The position numbers were made by a program, and so were the translations under genes. From the NCBI RefSeq assembly GCF_030555055.1, contig NZ_JAMOAO010000001.1, positions 3,472,001-3,536,000 on the forward strand: a stretch of 64,000 nucleotides of DNA, read 5' to 3'. The notes under the pieces were generated by a model that made no database searches, was not told the origin of the DNA, and saw only the letters and a list, made by a program, of their open reading frames with translations. Of the stretch, positions 1 through 8,574 are shown in pieces (position 1 is the stretch's first letter; each line of letters begins with the position of its first letter). The DNA comes from Nocardiopsis sp. YSL2 (lineage in GTDB: Bacteria; Actinomycetota; Actinomycetes; Streptosporangiales; Streptosporangiaceae).

Positions 1-475
1 CGCCGGGCTGAGGCTCCCGGGGTCCGTGCTGCCCCTGAGCCGCCAGGGGCTGTTGCGCCGACGCTCCGTAGGGCTGGTGTCCGGGGGCGTACGGCCCCTG
101 GCCCTGGTCGGGGGCGGCGTAGGGGTTCGCGGGCGGGTGCGGGGGCAGGCCGTGTGATCCGGGCGCGCCGTGTGCCGGTCTCGGCCCCGATGTGGAATCC
201 TGACCTTCGGAAGAGCCTGGCGCTGATCCGAGGAGGTCCTGGCCGTCACCGCTCTCCGGGCCGGTGGGGTGACCGTCGGGACCGTGCTGGGGCGGGTTCG
301 GATACGTGCTGATGGGAGTCTCCGAGGGCTTTGGAGGATGTGGGACTGGACCGCGGCGGACCGGGTCCGTGACCAGATCCGCGCCGTGGTGTCCGTGGCA
401 CCGTCCCGTCGGCGCGGATAAGCTGCCGGTTCCGGGGTGCCGAAGCGAACGTGACGGGTGTCTCCAAGGTGCGTG
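1..475 (-). CDS. Pro/Gly/Gln-rich protein, N-terminal part, cut by window edge
   Basis: An open frame runs from just below a stop at 476-478 out of the window. From about position 330 downwards its translation is rich in Pro, Gly, Gln, His and Tyr (fragments such as TYPNPPQHGPDG and DQGQGPYAPGHQPYG), typical of the disordered N-terminus of actinobacterial membrane or secretion proteins. No ATG, GTG or TTG occurs in this frame after the stop, so the true start is unresolved; a CTG lies at 374-376. The coordinates are the maximal open frame, not a called start. In mycobacteria ESX genes lie next to rplM, but nothing here proves that identity. The protein-like low-complexity pattern is what I see; the function is unknown. 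Confidence 0.35.
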
Positions 476-570
476 TCAGGGCTCGTCGTGCTCTGCGGAG
501 ACCGGCCTTCCGGTGCAAGAGTAGCCAACGCCCGGACGCGGACAGGACGAAGCACTCTCGGCGACAGGCA

Positions 571-576
571 TAATAA
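571..576 (-). promoter_or_regulatory. Candidate -10 element for the leftward gene
   Basis: Read on the minus strand this is TATTAT, an unusually A/T-rich hexamer in this genome. It lies in the right place to serve the leftward frame that occupies positions 1-475. No convincing -35 is visible at the usual distance. Confidence 0.25.
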
Positions 577-659
577 AAGGCGGAGAGGTCACGGATGTGA
601 CCCCGTGCCGGCGCTTTCCCCGCCGAGCGTGGTCCTGCCGGTCTACCCCGCCGCTGGCT

Positions 660-902
660 TTGACCTGCGCTGCGGTGGCCAGGTAGGATATTCCGTTGTT
701 GTGCGTTGAGTTGCCGTGGGCCCCGGACTGTCGGGCGCCGATCCACGCACCATCGTCTGCGCACTCACCTCCGGGTCGTCCTGATTGGCATGGGCATCCG
801 GCCAAGTAACGCCCCGCAAACCCGCGGGAGTGTTTCGAAATACGAGTCCTCCATCCCGCCCATGGGATGGGGCAGCCGACTGAAGAGCGAAGGCAAACGA
901 TC
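660..902 (+). promoter_or_regulatory. rplM promoter and long 5' leader
   Basis: TTGACC at 660-665 is followed after 18 bp by TAGGAT at 684-689, a good housekeeping-type promoter. Transcription from near 696 would give a leader of about 205 nt before the rplM start at 903. The leader contains a 7-bp hairpin at 851-870 (CCATCCC/GGGATGG) shortly before the ribosome-binding site. L13 operons in other bacteria are autoregulated through their leader RNA; whether this leader does the same is inference. Confidence 0.45.
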
Positions 903-1352
903 GTGCGCACATACAGCCCCAAACCTAGCGATGTCCAGCGTCAGTGGCACGTTGTCGACGCTACCGATCTCGTGCTCGGGCGTATGGCGAGCCAGGTTGC
1001 CACGCTTCTCCGGGGCAAGCACAAGCCCTACTACGCGCCCCACATCGACACCGGCGACTTCGTGATCGTCGTGAACGCCGACAAGGTCGCGCTCACCGGT
1101 AACAAGCTGGAGCAGAAGCGGGCCTACCGTCACTCCGGTTACCCGGGCGGTCTGCGTTCGGTCGCATATGCCGACCTGCTGGAGAAGAACCCGGAGCGCG
1201 CCATCGAGAAGGCTGTCAAGGGGATGCTGCCCAAGGGCTCCCTCGGCCGCCAGATGGGCAAGAAGCTCAAGGTGTACGCCGGTCCGGAGCACCCGCACCA
1301 GGCCCAGCAGCCGGTTCCGTTCGAAATCAGGAAGATCGAGCAGCCCGCCTAG
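903..1352 (+). CDS. rplM: 50S ribosomal protein L13
   Basis: Large-subunit ribosomal protein L13, 149 residues, the usual actinobacterial length. The sequence opens [19 protein letters not shown] and contains the family signatures [14 protein letters not shown] and [10 protein letters not shown], ending with the conserved [13 protein letters not shown] segment. I chose the GTG at 903 because it aligns with the known family N-terminus and has GAAGG about ten bases upstream; an in-frame ATG at 867 would add twelve residues without a ribosome-binding site. It is followed 36 bp later by rpsI and almost certainly shares its transcript. Confidence 0.97.
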   Translation: MRTYSPKPSDVQRQWHVVDATDLVLGRMASQVATLLRGKHKPYYAPHIDTGDFVIVVNADKVALTGNKLEQKRAYRHSGYPGGLRSVAYADLLEKNPERAIEKAVKGMLPKGSLGRQMGKKLKVYAGPEHPHQAQQPVPFEIRKIEQPA

Positions 1353-1388
1353 GCGTTCGCGAGACTTACAGGAAGCACGAGGATAACC

Positions 1389-1898
1389 GTGTCCGAGCCC
1401 ACCGGCATCGAAGACGTCGCGCAGGAAGTCGCTGACAACCCGGAGGAGTTCCCCTCCGAGTACACCAGCGAGTCCGACGAGACGGTCGCCGCCTACGTCC
1501 CCACCGCGTCCGGCCCCAGCGCCGGTACCGGCCGCCGCAAGGAGGCCATCGCCCGCGTCCGTATCGCTCCCGGTTCCGGTGAGTGGAAGGTCAACGGCAA
1601 GCCCCTCGAGGTCTACTTCCCGGACAAGGTCCACCAGCAGACCATCAAGGACCCGCTCGTCTCTCTCGGGTTCGACGGCGCCTACGACGTCTTCGCCCGT
1701 CTGAACGGCGGCGGCACCAGCGGCCAGGCGGGTGCCCTGCGTCACGGCATCGCCCGTGCGCTGGCCTCGCTGGACCCGGAGAACAACCGCCCGACGCTGA
1801 AGAAGGCCGGTTTCCTGACCCGCGACTCCCGTGAGGTGGAGCGGAAGAAGGCCGGTCTCAAGAAGGCGCGCAAGGCTCCTCAGTTCTCCAAGCGCTAG
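1389..1898 (+). CDS. rpsI: 30S ribosomal protein S9
   Basis: Small-subunit ribosomal protein S9, 169 residues, starting at GTG. The first 40 or so residues are an acidic extension ([14 protein letters not shown]) typical of actinobacterial S9. The conserved core begins at [13 protein letters not shown] and ends with the basic tail [12 protein letters not shown], which reaches into the ribosomal P site in known structures. The gene lies 36 bp after rplM, the standard pairing, and 160 bp before glmM. Confidence 0.97.
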   Translation: MSEPTGIEDVAQEVADNPEEFPSEYTSESDETVAAYVPTASGPSAGTGRRKEAIARVRIAPGSGEWKVNGKPLEVYFPDKVHQQTIKDPLVSLGFDGAYDVFARLNGGGTSGQAGALRHGIARALASLDPENNRPTLKKAGFLTRDSREVERKKAGLKKARKAPQFSKR

Positions 1899-2058
1899 TG
1901 CTCATGCGCCGGCGCTCGCTCGGCTGAGTTTCCGCCCGTACGTCGCTCCTGTCCGCAGGGGCGGCGTGCGGGCGTTCGTGTTTTCCCGTGGCTCCTTCCG
2001 CCACGTCGTTCTCCACCGGCGCCGGACGCGGCGCCGTTCTCGAAAGGGGCTGTCGCCT

Positions 2059-3396
2059 GTGGCTCGGCTGTTCGGAACAGATGGTGTCCGCGGTGTCGCT
2101 GGTCGGGACCTGACCGCAACGCTCGCTCTGGATCTGTCCATCGCGGCTGCGCGCGTGCTCGCGCGCGACCCCGGTGAGCGCCGACCGCTGGCGGTCGTGG
2201 GGCGCGACCCGCGTGCGTCGGGTGAGTTCCTGGAGGCCGCCGTGGTCGCCGGTCTGGCGAGCACCGGGGTCGACGTCGTGCGTGTGGGCGTGCTGCCCAC
2301 ACCGGCCGTGGCCTACCTCACGGGGGACCTGGGCGCCGACTTCGGCGTCATGCTCTCGGCCAGCCACAATCCCGCGCCCGACAACGGCATCAAGTTCTTC
2401 GCCCGCGGCGGCCACAAACTCGAGGACGCCCTGGAGGAGGAGATCGAGGGCATGCTCGGTGTGCCAGCCAACCCGGTGGTCGGAGACCGGGTCGGCCGGG
2501 TCAGCGACTCCCTGGACGGTGCCGACCGCTACGTCGGGCACATCCTGGCCTCGCTGCCGCACAGCCTCGAGGGCCTCAAGGTCGTGGTGGACTGCGCCAA
2601 CGGCGCCGCCGTGAAGGTCGCGCCCGACGCCCTGCGGCGCGCGGGCGCCGAGGTCGTGGCCATCGGCGACGAGCCCGACGGCTACAACATCAACGAGGGC
2701 TGCGGCTCCACCCACCTGGCGCGCCTCCAGGAGGCCGTGCGCACCCACGGGGCGGACGCGGGCATCGCCAACGACGGTGACGCCGACCGCTGCCTGGCCG
2801 TGGACGCCGAGGGCAGTGTGGTGGACGGTGACCAGATCCTCGGCATCCTCGCCACGGAGGCCAAGGAGGAGGGCCGGCTGGTCGAGGACACCCTCGTCGT
2901 CACGGTCATGTCCAACCTGGGGCTGAAGCTCGCGATGAGCCGTGAGGGCATCCGTGTGGTGGAGACCGCGGTCGGCGACCGCTACGTGCTGGAGGCCATG
3001 AAGAACGGCGGCTTCGGCCTGGGCGGGGAGCAGTCCGGTCACGTGATCCTGTTGGACCACGCCACGACCGGCGACGGCGTGCTGACCGGCCTGCACCTGC
3101 TCGGCGCCATGGCCCGGCGCCAGCTGGGCCTGGCGGAGCTGGCGAAGGTGATGACCCGCCTGCCGCAGGTGCTCATCAACGTGCCCGACGTGGACCGGTC
3201 GAAGGTGGACGACAGCGCGGAACTGGCGGAGGCCGTGGGCCTGGCCGAGGCCGAGCTCGGCGAGACCGGCCGGGTGCTCATCCGCCCGAGCGGGACCGAG
3301 CCCAAGGTGCGCGTGATGGTCGAGGCCCCGGAAGAGCACCAGGCTCAGGCGGTGGCCGAGCGGCTGGCCGGAGTCGTGCGCTCGGCACTGTCCTGA
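2059..3396 (+). CDS. glmM: Phosphoglucosamine mutase
   Basis: Converts glucosamine-6-phosphate to glucosamine-1-phosphate on the way to UDP-GlcNAc for peptidoglycan, in the cytoplasm. The 445-residue product starts [15 protein letters not shown], the typical GlmM opening. It has the phosphoserine loop SASHNP (Ser102), the metal-binding loop DGDADR, the sugar-binding GEQSGH and the phosphate-binding [12 protein letters not shown] near the C-terminus. The GTG at 2059 is preceded by GAAAGGGG. The upstream extension of the open frame into rpsI is not coding. The rplM-rpsI-glmM order is conserved in actinobacteria. A strong hairpin terminator follows. Confidence 0.96.
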   Translation: MARLFGTDGVRGVAGRDLTATLALDLSIAAARVLARDPGERRPLAVVGRDPRASGEFLEAAVVAGLASTGVDVVRVGVLPTPAVAYLTGDLGADFGVMLSASHNPAPDNGIKFFARGGHKLEDALEEEIEGMLGVPANPVVGDRVGRVSDSLDGADRYVGHILASLPHSLEGLKVVVDCANGAAVKVAPDALRRAGAEVVAIGDEPDGYNINEGCGSTHLARLQEAVRTHGADAGIANDGDADRCLAVDAEGSVVDGDQILGILATEAKEEGRLVEDTLVVTVMSNLGLKLAMSREGIRVVETAVGDRYVLEAMKNGGFGLGGEQSGHVILLDHATTGDGVLTGLHLLGAMARRQLGLAELAKVMTRLPQVLINVPDVDRSKVDDSAELAEAVGLAEAELGETGRVLIRPSGTEPKVRVMVEAPEEHQAQAVAERLAGVVRSALS

Positions 3397-3411
3397 CCCA
3401 GGACACGCCGC

Positions 3412-3447
3412 ACGCGCGCTCGGGCAGAAGGACGCCCGGGCGCGCGT
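3412..3447 (+). terminator. Hairpin terminator after glmM
   Basis: A 14-bp stem (ACGCGCGCTCGGGC with its complement, one G-T wobble) around an 8-base loop lies 15 bases after the glmM stop. There is no long T-run, as is common in high-GC actinomycetes. Confidence 0.6.
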
Positions 3448-3527
3448 TGTGTCGTGCAGGGAGGTCCGGCACGGGGGCGGGCCCCTTCGGCCGACAGGCC
3501 CATGATCGGTGGAGTGGAGCGGTCACG

Positions 3528-4508
3528 ATGACGGACGCGCAGCGGGCGGACGACCTGACGATCGGGGTCGACATCGGGGGGACGAAGGTCGCCGGGGGCG
3601 TGGTCACGCGCGACGGTCGGGTGCTGGCGCGCATCCGGACCGAGACACCCGATCGCAGCAAGAGCCCCGCGGTGGTCGAGGACACCATCGCCGAGGTCGT
3701 CCGGGACCTGCGCCGCGAGTACCGGGTGCGCGCCGTGGGAGTCGGCGCCGCCGGGTTCGTGGACGAGCAGCGCGCGAACGTATTGTTCGCGCCACACCTG
3801 TCCTGGCGCCGGGAGCCGCTGCGCGACGCCCTGAGTGCGCGGCTGGGCCTGCCGGTGGCCGTGGAGAACGACGCGAACGCCTCGGCCTGGGCCGAGGTCT
3901 GGGTCGGGGCGGGCCAGGGCGTGGACAACGTCGTCGTGGTGAACCTGGGGACCGGGATCGGCGGGGCGGTGGTGCTGGGCGGTCGGCTGCACCGCGGGCG
4001 CTACGGTCTGGCCGGTGAGTTCGGGCACATGACGGTGGTGCCGGGCGGCCACCGGTGCGAGTGCGGGAACCGGGGCTGCTGGGAGCAGTACGCCAGCGGC
4101 AACGCCGTGACGCGTGAGGCCAGGGAACTGGTGCGGGCGGAGTCGCCGGTGGCCAGGGTGCTCCACCAGGCCGTGGGCGGGGACACGCGCCTGATCACCG
4201 GACCGCTGGTCAGCGAGTTGGCCAGCAAGGGCGACCGGGCGTGCGTCGAGCTGCTGGACGAGGTCGGAACGTGGCTGGGCACGGGCCTGGCGAACCTGGC
4301 GGCCGCCTTCGACCCGGAGCTGTTCATCATCGGCGGGGGCGTCTCGGAGGCGGGTGAGCTGCTCCTCGGTCCGGCCAGGTCCGCGTTCGAGCGCAACCTG
4401 ACCGGGCGGGGCTACCGGCCGACCGCGCGGGTGGTGGCGGCGCGGCTCGGCAACGAGGCGGGCCTCATCGGTGCCGCCGTCCTCGCCCGCGAGGCACTCG
4501 CGGACTGA
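3528..4508 (+). CDS. ROK family sugar kinase, probable glucokinase
   Basis: Cytoplasmic ATP-dependent sugar kinase of the ROK family, 326 residues, most like actinobacterial glucokinase. The phosphate-1 motif is GVDIGGTKVAGG near the N-terminus, the phosphate-2/adenosine region carries VVNLGTGIGGAVV, and the ROK zinc motif appears as EFGHMTVVPGGHRCECG followed by NRGCWEQYASG. The ATG at 3528 has GGAG upstream; the open frame extends 27 codons further but that overlaps the glmM terminator. No N-terminal DNA-binding domain is present, so it is a kinase rather than an ROK repressor. The sugar specificity cannot be read from the sequence. Confidence 0.85.
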   Translation: MTDAQRADDLTIGVDIGGTKVAGGVVTRDGRVLARIRTETPDRSKSPAVVEDTIAEVVRDLRREYRVRAVGVGAAGFVDEQRANVLFAPHLSWRREPLRDALSARLGLPVAVENDANASAWAEVWVGAGQGVDNVVVVNLGTGIGGAVVLGGRLHRGRYGLAGEFGHMTVVPGGHRCECGNRGCWEQYASGNAVTREARELVRAESPVARVLHQAVGGDTRLITGPLVSELASKGDRACVELLDEVGTWLGTGLANLAAAFDPELFIIGGGVSEAGELLLGPARSAFERNLTGRGYRPTARVVAARLGNEAGLIGAAVLAREALAD

Positions 4509-4545
4509 CCCGGCGGCTCCGCCCGCGTCGCGGCCGTGTGGCGGC

Positions 4546-5142
4546 CTACCGTCGACTCAGGGCCTTGACCTCGATGTCGATGGGGAACGGGACATCGAGC
4601 TTGAGGCGCTCCCGAGCGATGGTGGTCGGGACGTACCTCGGGTCCCGCGTCCCGTCGAGCTCGAAGACATGGATCGCGGGACCCTGCTCCTCCCGCTCGA
4701 TCCGCCAGAAGTGCGGGATCCCGGCCAGGGCGTACTTGAGGGGCTTGGTGGTCCGGTCGCGGTCCTGGGACTCCTCGGACACGATCTCCACGGCGATGAG
4801 TACGTCCTCGGGCGGAACGTGGGTGGCCTTGTACCAGTCGAGGTGTTCGTCGTCTTCGTCCTCGTAGCGGTAGACGAGCAGGTCCGGCTCCGGTCGCTGG
4901 TGCTTGCCGAGCTTCATGGTCATTTCCTGGAGGACGTCGACCCCGCGGGGCGCGGCTTCCTCCAGGGCGTGGGCCAGCCGAAGCATGACCTTGGAGTGGA
5001 AGGGGGTCTGGGGGGACAACAAGATGAGCGCTCCGTCGATGAGTTCCATCCGGGGGGCGCCCGGAGGGAGCTTGTCGATATCGTCGGCGGTCCAACCGCC
5101 GGGCGGGGGCGTGAACCAGGCGGGGAGCGGCTCAGCGGTCAT
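4546..5142 (-). CDS. Uma2 family (DUF820) endonuclease-like protein
   Basis: A 198-residue protein of the Uma2/DUF820 family, a PD-(D/E)XK-type fold widespread in actinomycetes and cyanobacteria whose biological role is unsettled. Visible core features are MELIDGALILLSPQT, EPDLLVYRYEDEDDEHLD and VLIAVEIVSEESQDRDRTTKP, matching the usual E...PD...ExxS..(D)RxxK pattern. The ATG at 5142 is preceded by GGAGG at five bases; an in-frame start at 5247 would add 35 unlikely residues. It is convergent with the ROK kinase (37 bp between the stops) and has no obvious partner. Confidence 0.8.
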   Translation of the reverse strand: MTAEPLPAWFTPPPGGWTADDIDKLPPGAPRMELIDGALILLSPQTPFHSKVMLRLAHALEEAAPRGVDVLQEMTMKLGKHQRPEPDLLVYRYEDEDDEHLDWYKATHVPPEDVLIAVEIVSEESQDRDRTTKPLKYALAGIPHFWRIEREEQGPAIHVFELDGTRDPRYVPTTIARERLKLDVPFPIDIEVKALSRR

Positions 5143-5281
5143 CGCAACCTCCAGCGTCGATTCCTGAGCCCACACTAGTGCTGGTGGTTTCGCCATGGCA
5201 GGAACGCAGCGCTCTGTGACGGGCCGTGTGTGCGGTTTCTCGAACACGTTGGATAGGGGGCGAACCGAAACCGGGTGGACG

Positions 5282-6022
5282 TCAGTCTGTGAGGGTGAGT
5301 TCGAAGGAGTAGCGCGAGGCGCGGTAGACGTGTGAGCCCACCTCCACCACCGTGCCGACGTCGTCGTAGACGGTGCGGTCCATCGTCAGCAGCGGAGCGC
5401 CGCGCGACTCGTCCAGCACGCGGGCCTCGGCCGCCGTGGCGTTGCGCGCCCCGATGCTCTGGGAGGCGATCTTGAGGGAGACGCCCGCGGCGCGCAGCAG
5501 CTGGTAGAGGCCCTGGTGGACGAGTGTCTCCTCGTCGAGGTCGACCAGCCCGACGGGGACGTAGTTGTGCATGAGGGCGAGCGGTTCGTCGCGGGTGTAG
5601 CGCAGCCGTTCGATGACGTAGACCTCGGTGTCCGGCGCGACCTCCAGGGACGCGGCGATCGCGTCCGGCGGCGCCTCCACGGCCAGGCGCAGGACCTCCG
5701 TGCGGGGGTGCTCCCCGGCGCGGGTCAGGTCGTCGTAGAGGCTGGACAGCTGGAGCGGGCGGCGGACCCGCGGCATGACCACCTGCGTGCCCACGCCGCG
5801 CTTGCGCACCAGGAGACCGCGGTCGACCAGGTACTCGATGGAGCGCCGCAGCGTGGGGCGTGAGAGCCCGAGGCGCTCGGCGAGCAGCAGTTCGTTCTCC
5901 AGTCGGGTGCCCACGGCGATCTCCCCGCTCGTGATGCGCCGTTCGAGCTCCTGCGCGACCTGGAAGTACAGGGGCACGGGGCTGTTGCGATCGATCGCGA
6001 TCGACAGCGGGGTCGGGGTCAC
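5282..6022 (-). CDS. GntR family regulator, HutC/UTRA type
   Basis: A 246-residue transcription factor. The N-terminal winged helix spans roughly residues 10-80 (QELERRITSGEIAVGTRLEN, then LSRPTLRRSIEYLVDRGLLV with a beta wing KRGVGTQV). The C-terminal UTRA ligand domain follows, with the typical VYVIERLRYTRDEPLALMHNYVP stretch. It is divergent from iolG, and the palindrome TGTCTAGACA lies in the shared intergenic region, so it probably controls the inositol genes and itself. The ligand would be an inositol-pathway intermediate (inference). I chose the GTG at 6022 because the domain begins shortly after; the in-frame ATG at 6100 would overlap the operator region. Confidence 0.82.
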   Translation of the reverse strand: MTPTPLSIAIDRNSPVPLYFQVAQELERRITSGEIAVGTRLENELLLAERLGLSRPTLRRSIEYLVDRGLLVRKRGVGTQVVMPRVRRPLQLSSLYDDLTRAGEHPRTEVLRLAVEAPPDAIAASLEVAPDTEVYVIERLRYTRDEPLALMHNYVPVGLVDLDEETLVHQGLYQLLRAAGVSLKIASQSIGARNATAAEARVLDESRGAPLLTMDRTVYDDVGTVVEVGSHVYRASRYSFELTLTD

Positions 6023-6109
6023 GGGCTGTTCCGTTCGTCGTCGGGGCAGGAAGGCGGTTCCTTGATCAGTGTAAGGATGCCCGATTGTCGTGAGGTCCAT
6101 ACGTGCATA

Positions 6110-6119
6110 TGTCTAGACA
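6110..6119. promoter_or_regulatory. Candidate GntR/HutC operator palindrome
   Basis: TGTCTAGACA is a perfect 10-bp palindrome matching the GTCTAGAC core bound by HutC-type GntR regulators such as DasR (TGGTCTAGACCA). It lies between the GntR gene and iolG, close to a TTGACA hexamer at 6125-6130 that could be the iolG -35. A further TGACAT half-site follows at 6126-6131. Confidence 0.6.
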
Positions 6120-6216
6120 AAGTATTGACATCGGTGTTTCGCCTGGGTGAACATGGGGTCGTGGCTGTGACCCAGGCAACAGCCGACCGACATCCAGGGC
6201 ACCGGAAGGGGCGGGC

Positions 6217-7221
6217 ATGCGCGTAGGACTGGTGGGAACCGGCCGCATCGGCGAGTCGCACGCGGCCGCGATCGTTCGGCGGCCCGAGGTCGACGAGCTC
6301 GTCCTGGCCGACGCCGACAGCGGCCGTGCCCGCGAGGTCGCGGGCCGCGTCGGGGCGCACGTGGCCGGATCCATCCAGGACCTGCTGTACCCCGCCGCCG
6401 TCGACGCCCTCGTCGTCACCGCCGCCACCAGCGCGCACGCCGAGCTCATCCTCGCCGGCGTACGAGCCGGTACACCGGTCTTCTGCGAGAAGCCGGTCGC
6501 GCCGACCGTCGCCGAGACCGTCGAGGTCCTGCGGGAGGTCGACAAGCGGGAAGCCCTCGTGCACATCGGGTTCATGCGCCGCTTCGACGCCGGATACGCG
6601 CGGGCCCGCAGGGCCCTGGCCGACGGAGAACTGGGCACCCTGCACCGCGTCCACGCCGTGACGTGCGACGCCGCGCCCCCGCCCGCCGCCTACGTCCCCA
6701 CCTCCGGCGGCATCTTCCGGGACTGCCACGTGCACGACTTCGACATCCTGCGCTGGGTCACCGGCGCGGAGGTCGTGGAGGTCCACGCCTACGGCGCCAA
6801 CCGGGGCGCGCCGTACTTCGCCGAGGCCGGCGACGTGGACACCACCGCCGCCGTGCTGCGGCTGAGCGACGGGACGCTCGCGACCGTCCAGGGCTCCCGC
6901 TACAACGGCGGCGGCTACGACGTGCGGATGGAACTGGCCGGGACGGCCGGGACCATCGCGGTCGGCCTGGACGAGCGCGCGCCGGTACGCTCCGCCGAAC
7001 CCGGGGTGGACTTCCCCGGCCGGAGCCCCTGGCAGGAGTTCTGGTCCCGGTTCCGGCCCGCCTACGAGGCCGAGATCGCCGCGTTCCTCGGGGCGGTCCG
7101 CGACGGCGGGGCGAGCCCCTGTACGGTCGCCGACGCCCTGGAGGCGGTCCTGGTGGCCGACGCGGCCGACCGCTCGCGCCGCGAGGGCCGTCCCGTCCTG
7201 GTCGAGGAGGTGCGGCCGTGA
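6217..7221 (+). CDS. iolG: Inositol 2-dehydrogenase (Gfo/Idh/MocA family)
   Basis: NAD-dependent oxidation of myo-inositol to 2-keto-myo-inositol, the first step of inositol catabolism. The 334-residue protein has the Rossmann glycine motif GLVGTGRIGESHA at the N-terminus, the family lysine motif FCEKPVAP, and the catalytic DCHVHDFDILRW segment. GGAAGGGG precedes the ATG. It is transcribed away from the GntR gene and its stop is two bases from the stop of the convergent LacI gene. A second, more distant iolG-type gene lies at 18830, so the two may prefer different inositol isomers; that is inference. Confidence 0.86.
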   Translation: MRVGLVGTGRIGESHAAAIVRRPEVDELVLADADSGRAREVAGRVGAHVAGSIQDLLYPAAVDALVVTAATSAHAELILAGVRAGTPVFCEKPVAPTVAETVEVLREVDKREALVHIGFMRRFDAGYARARRALADGELGTLHRVHAVTCDAAPPPAAYVPTSGGIFRDCHVHDFDILRWVTGAEVVEVHAYGANRGAPYFAEAGDVDTTAAVLRLSDGTLATVQGSRYNGGGYDVRMELAGTAGTIAVGLDERAPVRSAEPGVDFPGRSPWQEFWSRFRPAYEAEIAAFLGAVRDGGASPCTVADALEAVLVADAADRSRREGRPVLVEEVRP

Positions 7222-7223
7222 CC

Positions 7224-8294
7224 TCAGTCGTTCCCGTCGGCGCGGGGACCCGCCGTGGTGCCGCGCACGATCAGCGCCGGCTCCAGCACGCTCGACCGCG
7301 GCGGCAGGGAGGGCTCCTCCACGCGCTCGATCGCCAGGCGCACGGCCTGACGGGCCAGTCCGACGGAGTCCTGGCGGACGGTCGTCAGCTGGATGTGCGC
7401 GAGCCCGGCCAGGGGGATGTCGTCGAAGCCGACCAGGGAGATGTCCTGCGGTACGCGGACGCCCGCGCGGGTGATCGCGTCCAGGAAGCCGATCGCGGAG
7501 CGGTCGTTGCCGGCGAGCAGCGCGGTGGGGACGCGTCCCTCGGCGAGCAGCCGCCGCGCGGCCTCGGCGCCGGATGCCTCGGTGTGGTCGCCCGGCAGGA
7601 CGCGTACGTGGTCGGCCAGGCCGCTCCGGCGCATCCAGTCGCGGTAGGCGCGCTTGCGCTCGGCCGAACCGGCGCCGCCACCGCCGTCCAGGTGGGCGAT
7701 GTCGCGGTGGCCCAGGTCCCGGAGGTGGTCCAGCGCCTGGCGCACGGCCGGGCCCTCCGCCGTGGCGACGATGTCGACCGGCGTACCGGGGAAGCGGCGC
7801 CCGACCGAGACCACGGGCACCCGTCCGGCCAGCTCCTGCAGGAAGCGCGCGCTGGTCTCGGGCCCCAGCAGGACCAGGGCGTCGCAGCGGTGGCCCAGCA
7901 GGGCGCCGACCGCCTTCTCCGAGTGCCGGGTCGGCGCGTGCGCCGACAGCACGAGGTCGTAGCCGACCTCCTCTGCCTCGGTGTACATCGCCTCCACCAG
8001 GTCCGCGTGGAAGGTGTTGTGCACGGTGAGCATGACCCCGAGCACGCGGCTCCGGGTACTCGCCAGGGTGCGCGCGGCCAGGTCCGGCCGGTAGCCGATC
8101 TCCTCGGCCGCGGCCAGCACGCGCTCACGGGTGCTGGCACTGGCGCCCGGGGCGCCGCGGAACACCACGGAGACCAGGGCGCGCGAGACGCCCACCCGGG
8201 CGGCGACGTCCTCCATCGTCGGCCGCCGGCCGCCGTTCGACGACGGCCCCGCGGGCTCAGGTGCGCCGTCGGCGCGCCCGTCTCGACCCCTCAC
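7224..8294 (-). CDS. LacI family transcriptional regulator
   Basis: A 356-residue LacI/GalR-type repressor. The helix-turn-helix and hinge occupy about residues 26-80 (TMEDVAARVGVSRALVSVVF through ASTRERVLAAAEEIGYRPDLA), followed by a periplasmic-binding-protein-like ligand domain with SLVGFDDIPLAGL near the C-terminus. A proline- and serine-rich N-terminal tail of about 25 residues precedes the DNA-binding domain. The GTG start has GGAGGAG upstream. It is divergent from the iolC operon, and a CG-centred palindrome typical of LacI operators lies in the shared region, so iolC and downstream genes are the likely targets. Confidence 0.87.
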   Translation of the reverse strand: MRGRDGRADGAPEPAGPSSNGGRRPTMEDVAARVGVSRALVSVVFRGAPGASASTRERVLAAAEEIGYRPDLAARTLASTRSRVLGVMLTVHNTFHADLVEAMYTEAEEVGYDLVLSAHAPTRHSEKAVGALLGHRCDALVLLGPETSARFLQELAGRVPVVSVGRRFPGTPVDIVATAEGPAVRQALDHLRDLGHRDIAHLDGGGGAGSAERKRAYRDWMRRSGLADHVRVLPGDHTEASGAEAARRLLAEGRVPTALLAGNDRSAIGFLDAITRAGVRVPQDISLVGFDDIPLAGLAHIQLTTVRQDSVGLARQAVRLAIERVEEPSLPPRSSVLEPALIVRGTTAGPRADGND

Positions 8295-8380
8295 GCTGTC
8301 TCCTCCCGTTCCTGCCCCCTTCTACCAAAACCGGAGGGGGACGGTTGACACGTGATGTGTCGTGAATCACTCTGTCTCAT

Positions 8381-8407
8381 ACTAGAGCGCTCCAGTAGAG
8401 CGCGCTA
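8381..8407. promoter_or_regulatory. Candidate LacI-family operators upstream of iolC
   Basis: ACTAGAGCGCTCCAGT at 8381-8396 is a 16-bp palindrome centred on CG, with 14 of 16 positions symmetric, the usual form of a LacI-family site. It overlaps a second inverted arrangement, CTAGAGCGC at 8382-8390 against GCGCGCTAG at 8399-8407. CATACT at 8378-8383 could be a -10 occluded by the site. Further upstream, GACAC/GTGTC arms lie at 8347-8361. Confidence 0.5.
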
Positions 8408-8574
8408 GGGAAGGTGCGGCGGGTGCTGCCGGTGCGACGGGCAGCAGGGCGTGTACCCGCCGGACACTCCCCGGCCCTCCGTGAGACCCGCCAGGACGGT
8501 CGCCGGTTCCGCCGGAGGCCCCGACCGACGCAAGGAAGAGAACCACCGGTGCAGTGCTACCTACGGAGGTACCA

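Noticed and set aside
1858-3339. Minus-strand 493-codon open frame over glmM
   Set aside because: Composition is His/Leu/Val/Gly low complexity from antisense reading; glmM has all catalytic motifs on the plus strand.
5143-5281. Search for a tRNA or integration scar between the Uma2 and GntR genes
   Set aside because: No cloverleaf or direct repeat is visible; it is an ordinary short intergenic region.
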